A stretch of 64,000 nt of DNA from NCBI RefSeq assembly GCF_022811845.1, contig NZ_CP064266.1, positions 3,410,001 through 3,474,000 on the forward strand. The letters are read 5' to 3'. The position numbers and the translations under genes are program-made. Every line of letters begins with the position of its first letter. Positions within the stretch are counted from its first letter, which is position 1. The notes beneath the pieces are model-generated. The model saw nothing but the letters and a program-made list of their open reading frames with translations, searched no databases and was not told where the DNA came from. The DNA is from Bacillus pseudomycoides (GTDB lineage Bacteria > Bacillota > Bacilli > Bacillales > Bacillaceae_G). This document shows, one piece after another, positions 8,795 to 16,630 of the stretch.

Positions 8795-9299
8795 ATGACT
8801 TATGAATTTGTTTTTAAAGATTCCTTTATGGATCTGAGAAAAACTTATATACAAGAAACGAAAACGAATGAGGAAATAATTCTTTATCCTAGATGGAGCT
8901 TTCCAAACGGAAAATATTCATTTTTTTGTAGGGAAGAAGAGTATAAGGCAATATCAACAAAAGAAAACGTTATGTATAATGTATTTATAGTATGTCGTCC
9001 GGATGGAAGCGAAATTGTGAGAGTTAAAAATATACCATTGTTAAAAAGAGTCTATATTAAAAGAACTTAATTTAGTTTATGGTAAAAATAGTTATCATAT
9101 AAAGACTACGCTTGCATTTAAAAATATTACTATAAGTAAAGATGAAGAATTGATTATGACAGCCAATAAAATCTCCTCGATATATAAAAATGTTTTGGGC
9201 ATGTATGATTACAATGTTAATGTTCATGATACGTTAGATTTACCATTTGTAGCGTGGGCGGCGATTTTTAAGGGGATAGTGTTATTGATGAGACATTAA
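8795..9299 (+). pseudogene. Tubby/LURP-like domain protein, frameshifted
   Basis: The first 91 codons (8795-9070) encode MTYEFVFKDSFMDLRKTY... and stop early. A second reading frame, open from 9045 to 9299, continues the protein (ELNLVYGKNSYHIKTTLAFK...) and ends with YDYNVNVHDTLDLPFVAWAA, a C-terminal pattern I associate with tubby-like/LURP-one-related Bacillus proteins. The switch falls near the A-rich run at 9058-9065, so a single-base indel explains it. Together the pieces give about 165 residues. If sequencing is correct this is a broken gene; a programmed shift is less likely. Confidence 0.7.
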
Positions 9300-9314
9300 T
9301 GTTAATAAATTAAC

Positions 9315-9346
9315 AAAAGAAGCCAATATAAACTGGCTTCTTTTGT
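9315..9346. terminator. Bidirectional terminator before nadE
   Basis: AAAAGAAGCCA and TGGCTTCTTTT arms (9315-9325, 9334-9344) between convergent genes. Confidence 0.85.
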
Positions 9347-9356
9347 CTTTTGATGC

Positions 9357-10175
9357 TTATTTCCACCAATCATCAAACATGGATGCTGGAACGTGTCTCT
9401 TATGTTCACTTACTGTATAACGTTTTTCGATTTTTTCGGCGACGTCTGCAGGAACTGTTTTTCCCTCTAAGTAATCATCTAGTTGATCATATGTAATACC
9501 TAATTCTGTTTCGTCAGCTTGACCTGGTTTTTCATCTAATAAGTCTGCTGTTGGCATTTTTAAGTAAAGACGTTCTTCAGCACCTAATTCTTGTAATACA
9601 GCACGTCCTTGGCGCTTTGTTAATCCTGTTAGTGGTAAAAGATCGGCACCGCCATCTCCGAATTTTGTAAAGAAACCTGTTACAGCTTCAGCAGCATGGT
9701 CTGTTCCGATAACGAGTAAACCTTGTTGACCGCCAATTGCATATTGTGTAACCATACGAATGCGAGCTTTGACGTTTCCTTTATTAAAGTCTGTTAATGA
9801 CTCTCCTAATAAGTCTGTATATTGGTTTGAAAATGCATCAACTGTCGATGCAATATCAAAAGCAACAGATTGATCTGGTTTAATAAATTGAAGCGCTAAT
9901 TGTGCATCATCTTCATCTTTTTGTACTTTATAAGGAAGACGTACAGTAATAAATGTTGCATTGCCTCCTTCATTGCGAACTTCTTCAACAGCAAGCTGTG
10001 CTAGTCGGCCAGCGAGTGTAGAATCTTGTCCACCACTAATACCAAGCACGAATCCTTTTGCACCTGTTTTTCTTAAATAGTCTTTTAAGAAATCAATTCG
10101 TTTACGAATTTCTGCTTTCGGATCGATTACAGGTTGAACATGTAATGCTTTCATAATTTGTTCTTGTAATGTCAT
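9357..10175 (-). CDS. nadE: NH3-dependent NAD+ synthetase
   Basis: A 272-residue protein, the normal length for the ammonia-dependent enzyme. It converts nicotinic acid adenine dinucleotide to NAD+ using ATP and ammonia, the last step of NAD synthesis. The PP-loop ATP site SGGQDS is at residues 47-52, followed by conserved blocks with VIGTDHAAEAVTGFFTKFGDGGADLLP and LLDEKPGQADE. No glutaminase domain is present. A strong AGGAGG site precedes the ATG. It is monocistronic. Confidence 0.97.
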   Translation of the reverse strand: MTLQEQIMKALHVQPVIDPKAEIRKRIDFLKDYLRKTGAKGFVLGISGGQDSTLAGRLAQLAVEEVRNEGGNATFITVRLPYKVQKDEDDAQLALQFIKPDQSVAFDIASTVDAFSNQYTDLLGESLTDFNKGNVKARIRMVTQYAIGGQQGLLVIGTDHAAEAVTGFFTKFGDGGADLLPLTGLTKRQGRAVLQELGAEERLYLKMPTADLLDEKPGQADETELGITYDQLDDYLEGKTVPADVAEKIEKRYTVSEHKRHVPASMFDDWWK

Positions 10176-10220
10176 TATGTTTTCCTCCTATTCATATAGA
10201 ACAAGCAATACGTTTATATG

Positions 10221-10296
10221 TACTGATTCATATATCTCCACCCTTATTATTTCGTAAAATTAACGAATATACAATAGGGTGAACGTATGAATATGA
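10221..10296. other. Imperfect long palindrome upstream of nadE and the permease
   Basis: CACCCT (10239-10244) pairs with AGGGTG (10276-10281), TTCGT (10251-10255) with ACGAA (10263-10267), and outer arms with TGATTCATA and TATGAATATGA extend the stem. It lies in the 270-base divergent gap between nadE and the BceB-like gene. It may be a decayed repeat or regulatory structure. A smaller hairpin followed by T5 lies at 10343-10366. Confidence 0.35.
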
Positions 10297-10445
10297 ATGT
10301 AGTCATTATAAAAAAACTACGTTGTTTAATCAATTTTTCTGTAACCTTTCAAAAATGTAAGGTTTTTGTCATTTGAATCGATGGAAGATATTTCCGTGCT
10401 TGATTATGATAGCAATATAGTTATTGAAAGGACGGGGGGTACAAC

Positions 10446-12326
10446 ATGAATATTAGGGAATTAGCGTTCCGTAATGTAACACGGAATCGACGAACATATT
10501 CAGCTTATTTTTTGAGTAGTGCATTCGCAATTATGGCGTTTTTTGTTTACTCATTTTTTGCGTTTCATCCAGCATTAAATGCTAGTCAGTTAGGGCGATA
10601 TGTATTTGTAAGTATGTCTTTTGCACAGGTCATTATTTATCTTTTTACTTTTTTCTTTATTCTTTATTCAATGGGAATGTTTTTAAAAACAAGAAAGCGT
10701 GAATTAGGAATTTTAATGATGCTAGGCATGACGAAATTTCAATTAAAGCGTCTTATCTTTTTTGAAAATGTACTGATTGGTATTGCTGCAATTATTACAG
10801 GCATTATTTGCGGAATGTTGTTTTCAGGTATATTGATTTTGATAGCACCATTATTATTAAAGGTAGATTTATCTGTATCCTACTATTTGCCAACAACAGC
10901 AATCGGTGTGACAAGCATTATGTTTTTCCTCTTATTTATTATCATTTCATTTTTTAGTGCAGGAATGATTCGTAAAAATCAAATTATGAAACTATTTAGA
11001 GGTTCAGTTAAAGCCAAGCCTGAACCAAAGGCGTCTATTATTTCTTCTGCTTTAGCAGTGTTACTGCTTAGTGCAGGGTATGTAGGTGCTTTAATTTCGC
11101 ATGGTGCCATGGTATTTATTATGTTGATTCCTGTAACGACTGTTGTCATTATCGGCACATACTTACTTTATAAACAGCTGAGCGTATTTATTATTCGAGC
11201 ATGTAAAAAGAGTAAACGGTTGTATTGGACGAGAACAAATATTATTACCCTCTCAGATTTAGCTTATCGTATGAGAGATAACGCACGGATGTTTTTTATT
11301 GTTACGATTATTTCAACTGTAGCATTTTCAGCTATTGGTACATTAGTTGGTTTTGCTTCTATGACAAAGGGAATCATGAATCAACCAATTGCATTTCAGT
11401 ATCACTCTAAACAAGGAAATGAAAATGAATCACAGCATGTACAAACTATTGAGCAAACATTGAAGAAACATAATATATCTGCTGAAAAAATAGAGATTGT
11501 ATCAAAGCAAACCGAAAATCAATCATTAAGAGATGCAACGTTTGTAAGAGAATCTGATTATAAAAAGTATGCAAAGTTAGCCGGGGAGCGAGTGGATGTA
11601 TTAACTGAAGACGCAGTACTATTTCTATCAATAGAAATACCAGGTCCACCGAAAAAAGAGAGGGAAACAATTGAGTTACCGAATGATAATAAATCGTTGC
11701 AAGTGAAAAAAGTGAATACATCTTCTCTTGGTAGAGTACTTACTGGAAATATATATGTAGTTTCAGATGTTCAATATAATTTACTACAAAGCGGATTTAA
11801 AGAAGTGAAAGATTACATGTATAAAACAAACGAAATAAAAAATGAAATAGAAGCTGGAAAAGAACTTACCCACCAGATAAAAGCTTATCAAGAATATTCA
11901 AGATTTAGTGCTGCAGAATATGATCAAAATCAGGCTTTACAATTTGCTGGACCTATCTTTTTTGTAGGATTCTTTATTGGTATTGTATTCTTTGTTTGTG
12001 CAGGTAGTTTTTTATACTTCCGCTTATTCTCTGACTTAGAAGAGGACTATCGTTTATTTGATTCCATTCGAAAAGTAGGTTTAACAAGTGGTGAGTTAGC
12101 AAAAGTAGTAACGATCCGATTAGGGCTATTATTCTTTGTTCCAATTGGTGTTGCGACATTACATGGTGCAGTTGCGTTAACAGCTTTAGGGCAAATGTTT
12201 GAGTATTCACTTGTAAAAGAAAATGCGATTGTATTAAGTATCTTTGTAGGGATTCAAATTGTGTACTTTATCCTGATACGATCACGTTATTTAAAGCAAT
12301 TGAAAGAAAGATTACGAATGAGTTAA
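10446..12326 (+). CDS. BceB-type ABC transporter permease (orphan)
   Basis: A 626-residue membrane protein starting MNIRELAFRNVTRNRRTYSAYFLSS, the classic N-terminus of BceB/YxdM-type permeases. It has paired FtsX-like helix blocks (about residues 17-310 and 500-620) and a large extracellular region of about 200 residues after helix seven, the expected antimicrobial-peptide-sensing loop. Family members work with a BceA ATPase and usually a two-component system to detoxify cell-wall-active peptides. Here no ATPase gene precedes it (nadE is divergent) and no sensor kinase is nearby, so it would need a partner from elsewhere, or is a leftover. The reading frame itself is intact, with a good binding site. 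Confidence 0.85.
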   Translation: MNIRELAFRNVTRNRRTYSAYFLSSAFAIMAFFVYSFFAFHPALNASQLGRYVFVSMSFAQVIIYLFTFFFILYSMGMFLKTRKRELGILMMLGMTKFQLKRLIFFENVLIGIAAIITGIICGMLFSGILILIAPLLLKVDLSVSYYLPTTAIGVTSIMFFLLFIIISFFSAGMIRKNQIMKLFRGSVKAKPEPKASIISSALAVLLLSAGYVGALISHGAMVFIMLIPVTTVVIIGTYLLYKQLSVFIIRACKKSKRLYWTRTNIITLSDLAYRMRDNARMFFIVTIISTVAFSAIGTLVGFASMTKGIMNQPIAFQYHSKQGNENESQHVQTIEQTLKKHNISAEKIEIVSKQTENQSLRDATFVRESDYKKYAKLAGERVDVLTEDAVLFLSIEIPGPPKKERETIELPNDNKSLQVKKVNTSSLGRVLTGNIYVVSDVQYNLLQSGFKEVKDYMYKTNEIKNEIEAGKELTHQIKAYQEYSRFSAAEYDQNQALQFAGPIFFVGFFIGIVFFVCAGSFLYFRLFSDLEEDYRLFDSIRKVGLTSGELAKVVTIRLGLLFFVPIGVATLHGAVALTALGQMFEYSLVKENAIVLSIFVGIQIVYFILIRSRYLKQLKERLRMS

Positions 12327-12341
12327 CATATAGTAGTTCAT

Positions 12342-12378
12342 AAAACTCCCCTAACACATGAGGTTAGGGGAGTTTTTA
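12342..12378 (+). terminator. Terminator of the BceB-like gene
   Basis: Perfect 14-bp stem (AAAACTCCCCTAAC with GTTAGGGGAGTTTT) around a seven-base loop. Confidence 0.9.
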
Positions 12379-12408
12379 TTATATAAATAAAAACTTGGAT
12401 ATTTTTAA

Positions 12409-13422
12409 GAGTTTACATGTAATATTATTGGAGGAGCGGTTGCTGTATTTCTAATTGTATGCTCAATGAATATTTTTCAAATTAAGTATTCATTCAATCT
12501 ATTAAAGTCTTTCCCGGACAATTTAGAATCCAGACAAGGATATGAATTAATTGAAAAGAAATACTCTCCTGGTCAATTGGCACCAATTACAGTTGTAGTA
12601 AATAAAGAGGGAAAATTATCAAGTGAAGAAATCGTACAGTTTGTAGAAAAGCTAGACAAACAAAAAGGTGTAGAAGGGTTGAATCCTTCTATTGAAACGA
12701 TTAAAAAGAACACAAGTCAATTATTGTCTGAGGATGGAAAAGCGGCAAAAGTACAATTAATTTTAAAAGATCAACCATACTCATTACAAGCAGTGGACAC
12801 GATTCAATCGCTTCAAAGTAAAGAAAGTGAATTTGTAAAGGATGGTCATGTTTATTTCGCAGGTGAAACAGCAAAGCAAGCGGATCTGTATGACATTAAT
12901 AATCATGATACAACAGTAATTGTTGTGTTAATCTCTATCTTAATTTTTATTTTATTAGGTATTCAAACAAAATCACTCATTGCACCAATTTATATGATTG
13001 GAACGATATTGTTATCATATTGTGCGGCATTAGGGCTTAGTATGTTCTTATTCCAGCATTTGTTTGGATATACTGACATGAGTTATCGAATTCCGTTATA
13101 TACGTTTGTGTTCCTTGTGGCACTTGGTGTTGATTACAATATTATGCTCGTTTCACGCATTAAGGAAGAAGCAGCACATCATTCGTTACAAGCAGCAATT
13201 GAAAATGGGTTAACAGCGACAGGAGGCGTCATTTCTTCTGCTGGTATCGTATTGGCTACATTTGCTGTATTAACTACTCAGCCATTATTAGAGCTGTTTA
13301 TGTTTGGATTTGTAGTTGCACTAGGGGTGATTATTGATACATTCCTTGTGCGGACATTGCTTGTTCCAGCAATTATGCTTTTATTAAAGAAATGGAGTTT
13401 GTGGCCGCAAAAAATTAAGTAG
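12409..13422 (+). pseudogene. MMPL (YdfJ-like) transporter, N-terminal half missing
   Basis: The frame is open from 12409 and encodes the C-terminal half of an RND/MMPL membrane protein: a helix (IIGGAVAVFLIVCSMN), an extracellular domain starting FQIKYSFNLLKSFPDNLESR, then five helices with the FLVALGVDYNIMLVSRIKEE signature. Full MMPL proteins of this type have over 700 residues; about 330 are present. Upstream there is a stop at 12406 and then the terminator of the previous gene, so the first half is deleted. An ATG at 12466 could give a 318-residue product, but it lacks a clear binding site. I regard it as a remnant. Confidence 0.8.
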
Positions 13423-13434
13423 TATAAGATTTCA

Positions 13435-13481
13435 AAAACGTCTTTTTCGCCAGTATACCTGATGGGAAAGGCGTTTTTTAT
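13435..13481 (+). terminator. Terminator after the MMPL remnant
   Basis: AAAACG...TTTTTC and GGGAAAGGCGTTTTTT arms form an imperfect stem ending in T6. Confidence 0.65.
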
Positions 13482-13596
13482 ATTGAGAAAAGTTTTGAAA
13501 GCAGGAAAATAAGAATGAAAAAATGAATATTACCTATAATGTAAGCGTGTTCAATAGGGATTTTCGAATAACACCAATACATTTTTAGGAGGGATT

Positions 13597-14550
13597 ATGG
13601 TGAACAGTAGTACAGCGAATAAACAAAAAGGCATTCAATTAATTCCGTTTACGGTCGATAAAGTAATAGAGCAAGTGAACGAAATTCCACCAGGTGTACA
13701 ACTGATTCATGCTCCTGGGGCTTGGGAAAAGAGTGTAAAAGGAAAAGACATTGTCGTTGCTGTTTTAGATACGGGTTGTGATGTAAATCATATTGATTTA
13801 AAAGATCGAATTATTGGCGGCAGAAATTTTACCGAAGATTATGAAGGGGACCCGAAAGTCTATCTTGATAATAATGGCCATGGTACACATGTTGCAGGAA
13901 CAATTGCCGCAACCGAAAACGGGGTAGGAGTACTGGGCGTTGCTCCACTTGCAAAGTTATTAGTGTTAAAAGTATTATCAGGAGATGGTTCAGGAAGCTA
14001 TCAACAAATTATTGAGGCGATTGATTATGCAGTGCGCTGGAGGGGACCTAATCAAGAACGAGTACGAATTATTTCGATGTCACTTGGAGGTCCACAAGAT
14101 GTTCCAGAGTTACATGAAGTTATACAACATGCAGTGAAACAAGATGTGCTTGTTGTATGTGCTGCAGGAAATAATGGGGATTGCCGTGATAAAACGGAAG
14201 AATTAGATTTTCCAGGTGCTTATTCAGAAGTAATTGAAGTAGGAGCGGTTAATTTAGAAAGGAAACTTGCTTGCTTTAGTAATTCAAATCAAGAGATTGA
14301 TTTAGTAGCGCCAGGGGAAGGAATTCTCTCTACTTATCCAGCAGGAAAATATGCAGTATTAAGCGGAACATCAATGGCTACACCGCACATTGCCGGAGCA
14401 TTAGCGCTTCTTATTAAGCAATGTGAGAGAGAGTATGGTAGAAAATTAACAGAGCCAGAAATTTATGCACAGCTTATTAAGCGTACTGTACCTTTAGGAT
14501 ACGAGCGAACATCAGAAGGAAATGGATTAATAGATTTGTTAAAAGAATAG
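13597..14550 (+). CDS. isp: Intracellular subtilisin-type serine protease
   Basis: A 317-residue S8 protease with the full triad: D58 in VLDTGCD, H95 in NNGHGTHVAG and S259 in GTSMATPH, with oxyanion N192 in AAGNNGD. There is no signal peptide. The short N-terminal extension contains LIPF, the propeptide motif of intracellular subtilisins of Bacillus, so it is expected to act in the cytoplasm, probably in late growth and sporulation protein turnover. The start at 13597 follows an AGGAGGG site. The gene is monocistronic with a strong terminator. Confidence 0.93.
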   Translation: MVNSSTANKQKGIQLIPFTVDKVIEQVNEIPPGVQLIHAPGAWEKSVKGKDIVVAVLDTGCDVNHIDLKDRIIGGRNFTEDYEGDPKVYLDNNGHGTHVAGTIAATENGVGVLGVAPLAKLLVLKVLSGDGSGSYQQIIEAIDYAVRWRGPNQERVRIISMSLGGPQDVPELHEVIQHAVKQDVLVVCAAGNNGDCRDKTEELDFPGAYSEVIEVGAVNLERKLACFSNSNQEIDLVAPGEGILSTYPAGKYAVLSGTSMATPHIAGALALLIKQCEREYGRKLTEPEIYAQLIKRTVPLGYERTSEGNGLIDLLKE

Positions 14551-14554
14551 TTGG

Positions 14555-14596
14555 TACTAAAAAACATCTCATATTGATATGAGATGTTTTTTAGTA
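14555..14596. terminator. Terminator of the intracellular protease gene
   Basis: Nearly perfect 20-bp inverted repeat (14555-14574 with 14577-14596) including A6 and T6 runs. Confidence 0.9.
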
Positions 14597-14684
14597 CGGT
14601 TCTGTTGCCTGCAAAACAGCATCTAATAATCCGGGAAATCTAGATTTTTATCATTAAATAGTATAATTATGCAAACAAAATGAT

Positions 14685-14726
14685 GAAAAGCACTGTTTTA
14701 GACATATTACTAAAACAGTGCTTTTC
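14685..14726 (-). terminator. Terminator overlapping the end of the 74-aa gene
   Basis: Perfect 16-bp stem (14685-14700 with 14711-14726); the stop codon of the minus-strand gene at 14710 lies in it. Confidence 0.8.
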
Positions 14727-14934
14727 GTTTAGATTGAATAGTTGCAGCATTTTCATCTTCTATGCCTGCTTCTTCAATAATTCGGTTTCTAGCTTTATCT
14801 AATAGGTGATTGACTTTTTCACCAAAATGGTTAGCTTCACGTTTTGTGCGGGCTGCTCGTAAACATTTATAGTTTTCTATCAGTTCCTCTTTTTCAGAGT
14901 CAGTTAAGAAATCTTCTATTTTCATTTTTGGCAT
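14710..14934 (-). CDS. Hypothetical protein, 74 aa
   Basis: A small soluble, highly charged protein beginning MPKMKIEDFLTDSEKEELIE and predicted to be almost all helix, with a central KTKREANHFGEKVNHLLDKA segment. The frame extends 18 codons upstream to 14988, but the ATG at 14934 has a GAAAGGGTG site at the right distance, so it is preferred. I do not recognise the family. The gene lies upstream of nothing obvious; the next gene (15019-15366) is on the same strand 84 bases before it. Confidence 0.6.
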   Translation of the reverse strand: MPKMKIEDFLTDSEKEELIENYKCLRAARTKREANHFGEKVNHLLDKARNRIIEEAGIEDENAATIQSKRKALF

Positions 14935-15018
14935 ACGAAACACCCTTTCTTCTGACAAACGACGCAATTCAGAAACATTTCTATACATTATAACAATAAC
15001 TTTAAAGTGAAGTACATA

Positions 15019-15366
15019 TTAACGTCGTAATAATTTGTCAATTTCTTGAATTTTCTCATCCGCTTTTCCGATTTGAGTATTCTTTGCTTGTTCACCACCA
15101 AGAGCTTGGTGTAGTAAAAAAGTTTGACCAGAGATGGCAGTAACAATAGAAACTTTTACAATCTCTTTTACTGTTGCTGCATCGAATAAAACAAGTCCAA
15201 GAAGTGCAGCAAGACTACCAGTCAAAATATCAGTAAAAAAACCAAGGTGGAAAAACGTTTTTAAACGGCGTGGAAGCAATAACTTGCCTTGGTTATTGAT
15301 AAGATGGGAAACGAAACCAGTAACGCCACCAATGAGAACAGCAGTTAGCCATTGATACATCTCCAT
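15019..15366 (-). CDS. Small membrane protein, DUF4257-like
   Basis: A 115-residue protein with three hydrophobic helices (about residues 8-24, 42-62 and 68-90) and a charged C-terminal tail with EKIQEIDKLLRR. The arrangement GGVTGFVSHLINNQGKLLLPRR...GFFTDILTGSLAALLGL resembles DUF4257 proteins of Bacillus, of unknown function. The start at 15366 follows AAAGGAGT; an in-frame GTG three codons earlier overlaps that site and is less likely. Confidence 0.7.
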   Translation of the reverse strand: MEMYQWLTAVLIGGVTGFVSHLINNQGKLLLPRRLKTFFHLGFFTDILTGSLAALLGLVLFDAATVKEIVKVSIVTAISGQTFLLHQALGGEQAKNTQIGKADEKIQEIDKLLRR

Positions 15367-15627
15367 CAAATCCACTCCTTTTAGTATATAAAATTCGGAC
15401 TACGTTGTAAGTAATCCTTTTTCAATTTCATATACAAATATTGAGAAAATTTGGTTTGGCCACATGCATGTTCAAGTTTATTATAACAGAAAATTTAGAT
15501 ATATTTCAGTCTATTAGTGGATACTCCTTTTCATTATCATGAGTTTTGAAGAGGAGGAGATAAAGTGAATATAGATTATCGAATAAGGGATGTAGAGAGC
15601 TATACGAAAAATATCGGGCAACTTGTT

Positions 15628-16146
15628 AGTAGCGAGAATGAGAAAGCCAATTATCCTCGCTTCTACCGTCAAGTATTAGAAAGATTAACAAAGGCCCAAC
15701 GATTATTATCAAGACGCACAAAAGGGTCAGAGCGTTGGAATAAGCAACGTACTCATGTCGCCAAGTTGCATGAAAAAGTAGCAAACCAACGTAAGAACTT
15801 CCTTCATCATAAGTTAAAAGAATTAGTCAACAACTTTGATGTTGTAGCAATTGAAGACTTGAACATGAAAGGAATGTCACGAGCACTTAATTTTGGTAAG
15901 AGTGTTGCTGATAATGGGTGGGGAATGTTCACGAATTTTTTAGCCTATAAGTTATAAGAACAGGGCAAACAACTTGTGAAAATTGATAAATGGTTTCCTT
16001 CTACAAAAACATGTAGTAGTTGTGGAAACGTAAAGGATGTAGCACTATCTGAACGAGTGTATGTTTGTGATTGCGGTACGTCAATAGATAGAGATTATAA
16101 TGCTGCAATCAACATTAAAAATGAAGCGATACGCCTGTTAGCATGA
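15628..16146 (+). pseudogene. tnpB: TnpB, N-terminally truncated with in-frame stop
   Basis: Encodes the second half of an IS605-family TnpB, the RNA-guided nuclease ancestor of Cas12. Visible parts are a helical LTKAQRLLSRRTKGSERWNK region, the RuvC-II glutamate in VAIEDLNMKGM, zinc-ribbon cysteines in KTCSSCGNVKD and YVCDCG, and the RuvC-III aspartate in DRDYNAAINI. The RuvC-I aspartate and the DNA-binding lobe are gone. A TAA at 15955-15957 interrupts the frame after FLAYKL, and the same frame then resumes with EQGKQLVKIDKWFPS. The first frame is fused to 21 codons of the DinB gene, giving a 130-codon chimera. Inactive as nuclease. Confidence 0.85.
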
Positions 16147-16291
16147 TCATAAATCGTATCAAAGAACCTATGGAACATGGGAGGTAGCTCGCGGTCTTAC
16201 GACTAATTCGTTAGCTAATAAAAGTAACGACTAAACCGAGAAGCCCCCACTTCAAACAACTCGTAAGAGTGTTAAGTGGCGGGTAGTTCAC
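16147..16291 (+). ncRNA. Possible omega-RNA scaffold / IS right end
   Basis: In IS605 systems the guide RNA of TnpB comes from the 3' end of tnpB and the right end, with the guide read from flanking DNA. This segment has the expected position and ends in a hairpin: CCACTT (16249-side) pairs with AAGTGG, and CCC with GGG after a bulged C, around a 21-base loop, then TTCAC. The flanking sequence from 16292 would have been the guide. Transcription is not shown. Confidence 0.5.
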
Positions 16292-16553
16292 GAGAAAAAG
16301 ATGATGCATGGTTAATGTCAGAAGGAAGATGGGAAAACGGAGTTATATATAATCAGTACTATTTATGGTTCCACGTATTAGAGGATGAGATTCGCCATCG
16401 TGGACAAATAAGAACGATAAAAAAGTATATATCAGAAAATTTCGTTAAAAAAGTAGCTTTTCAAAATAATATTACATATAATGAGGGTAACTAAAATAAG
16501 AACGGAGTGATGTATTATGGTGATGATTTCTAAAGATGTTAAAGCGAATACAA

Positions 16554-16605
16554 AGGTGGACGGAAAGAGCGGGACTTTGTAAAGAATCGCGCTATCCTTC
16601 CACCG
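16554..16605 (+). other. Hairpin in the rsgA leader
   Basis: GTGGACGGAAAGAGCG (16555-16570) pairs with CGCGCTATCCTTCCAC (about 16587-16602) with three mismatches. It lies just upstream of the rsgA binding site. It has no T-run, so is not a normal terminator. Role unknown. Confidence 0.4.
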
Positions 16606-16630
16606 GGCTCAAAATAGGGAGGATATAAAT

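Larger units (their letters stand above)
15628..16291 (+). mobile_element. IS200/IS605-type (tnpB-only) element remnant
   Basis: Contains the C-terminal half of a tnpB gene, a 145-base 3' non-coding region and a right-end hairpin finishing in TTCAC at 16287-16291. The left end and the first half of tnpB are missing, and no tnpA is present. It interrupts a DinB-like gene. The element cannot move by itself. Confidence 0.75.
15565..16494 (+). pseudogene. DinB-like protein gene disrupted by IS remnant
   Basis: The 5' end (GTG at 15565, strong GGAGGAG site) encodes MNIDYRIRDVESYTKNIGQL, a DinB/DUF664-like start. The 3' part, from about 16292 to the stop at 16492-16494, encodes WENGVIYNQYYLWFHVLEDE followed by IRHRGQIRTIKKY, the usual end of such proteins with the metal-binding H-x3-H region. 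Between them lies a tnpB remnant and an IS right end. The two gene pieces amount to about 85 residues against about 150-170 expected, so the middle of the gene was lost in the event. The outcome is non-functional. Confidence 0.75.

Noticed and set aside
16517..16582. 21-codon frame before rsgA with a possible binding site
   Set aside because: Too short and unlike any family I know; overlaps the leader hairpin.
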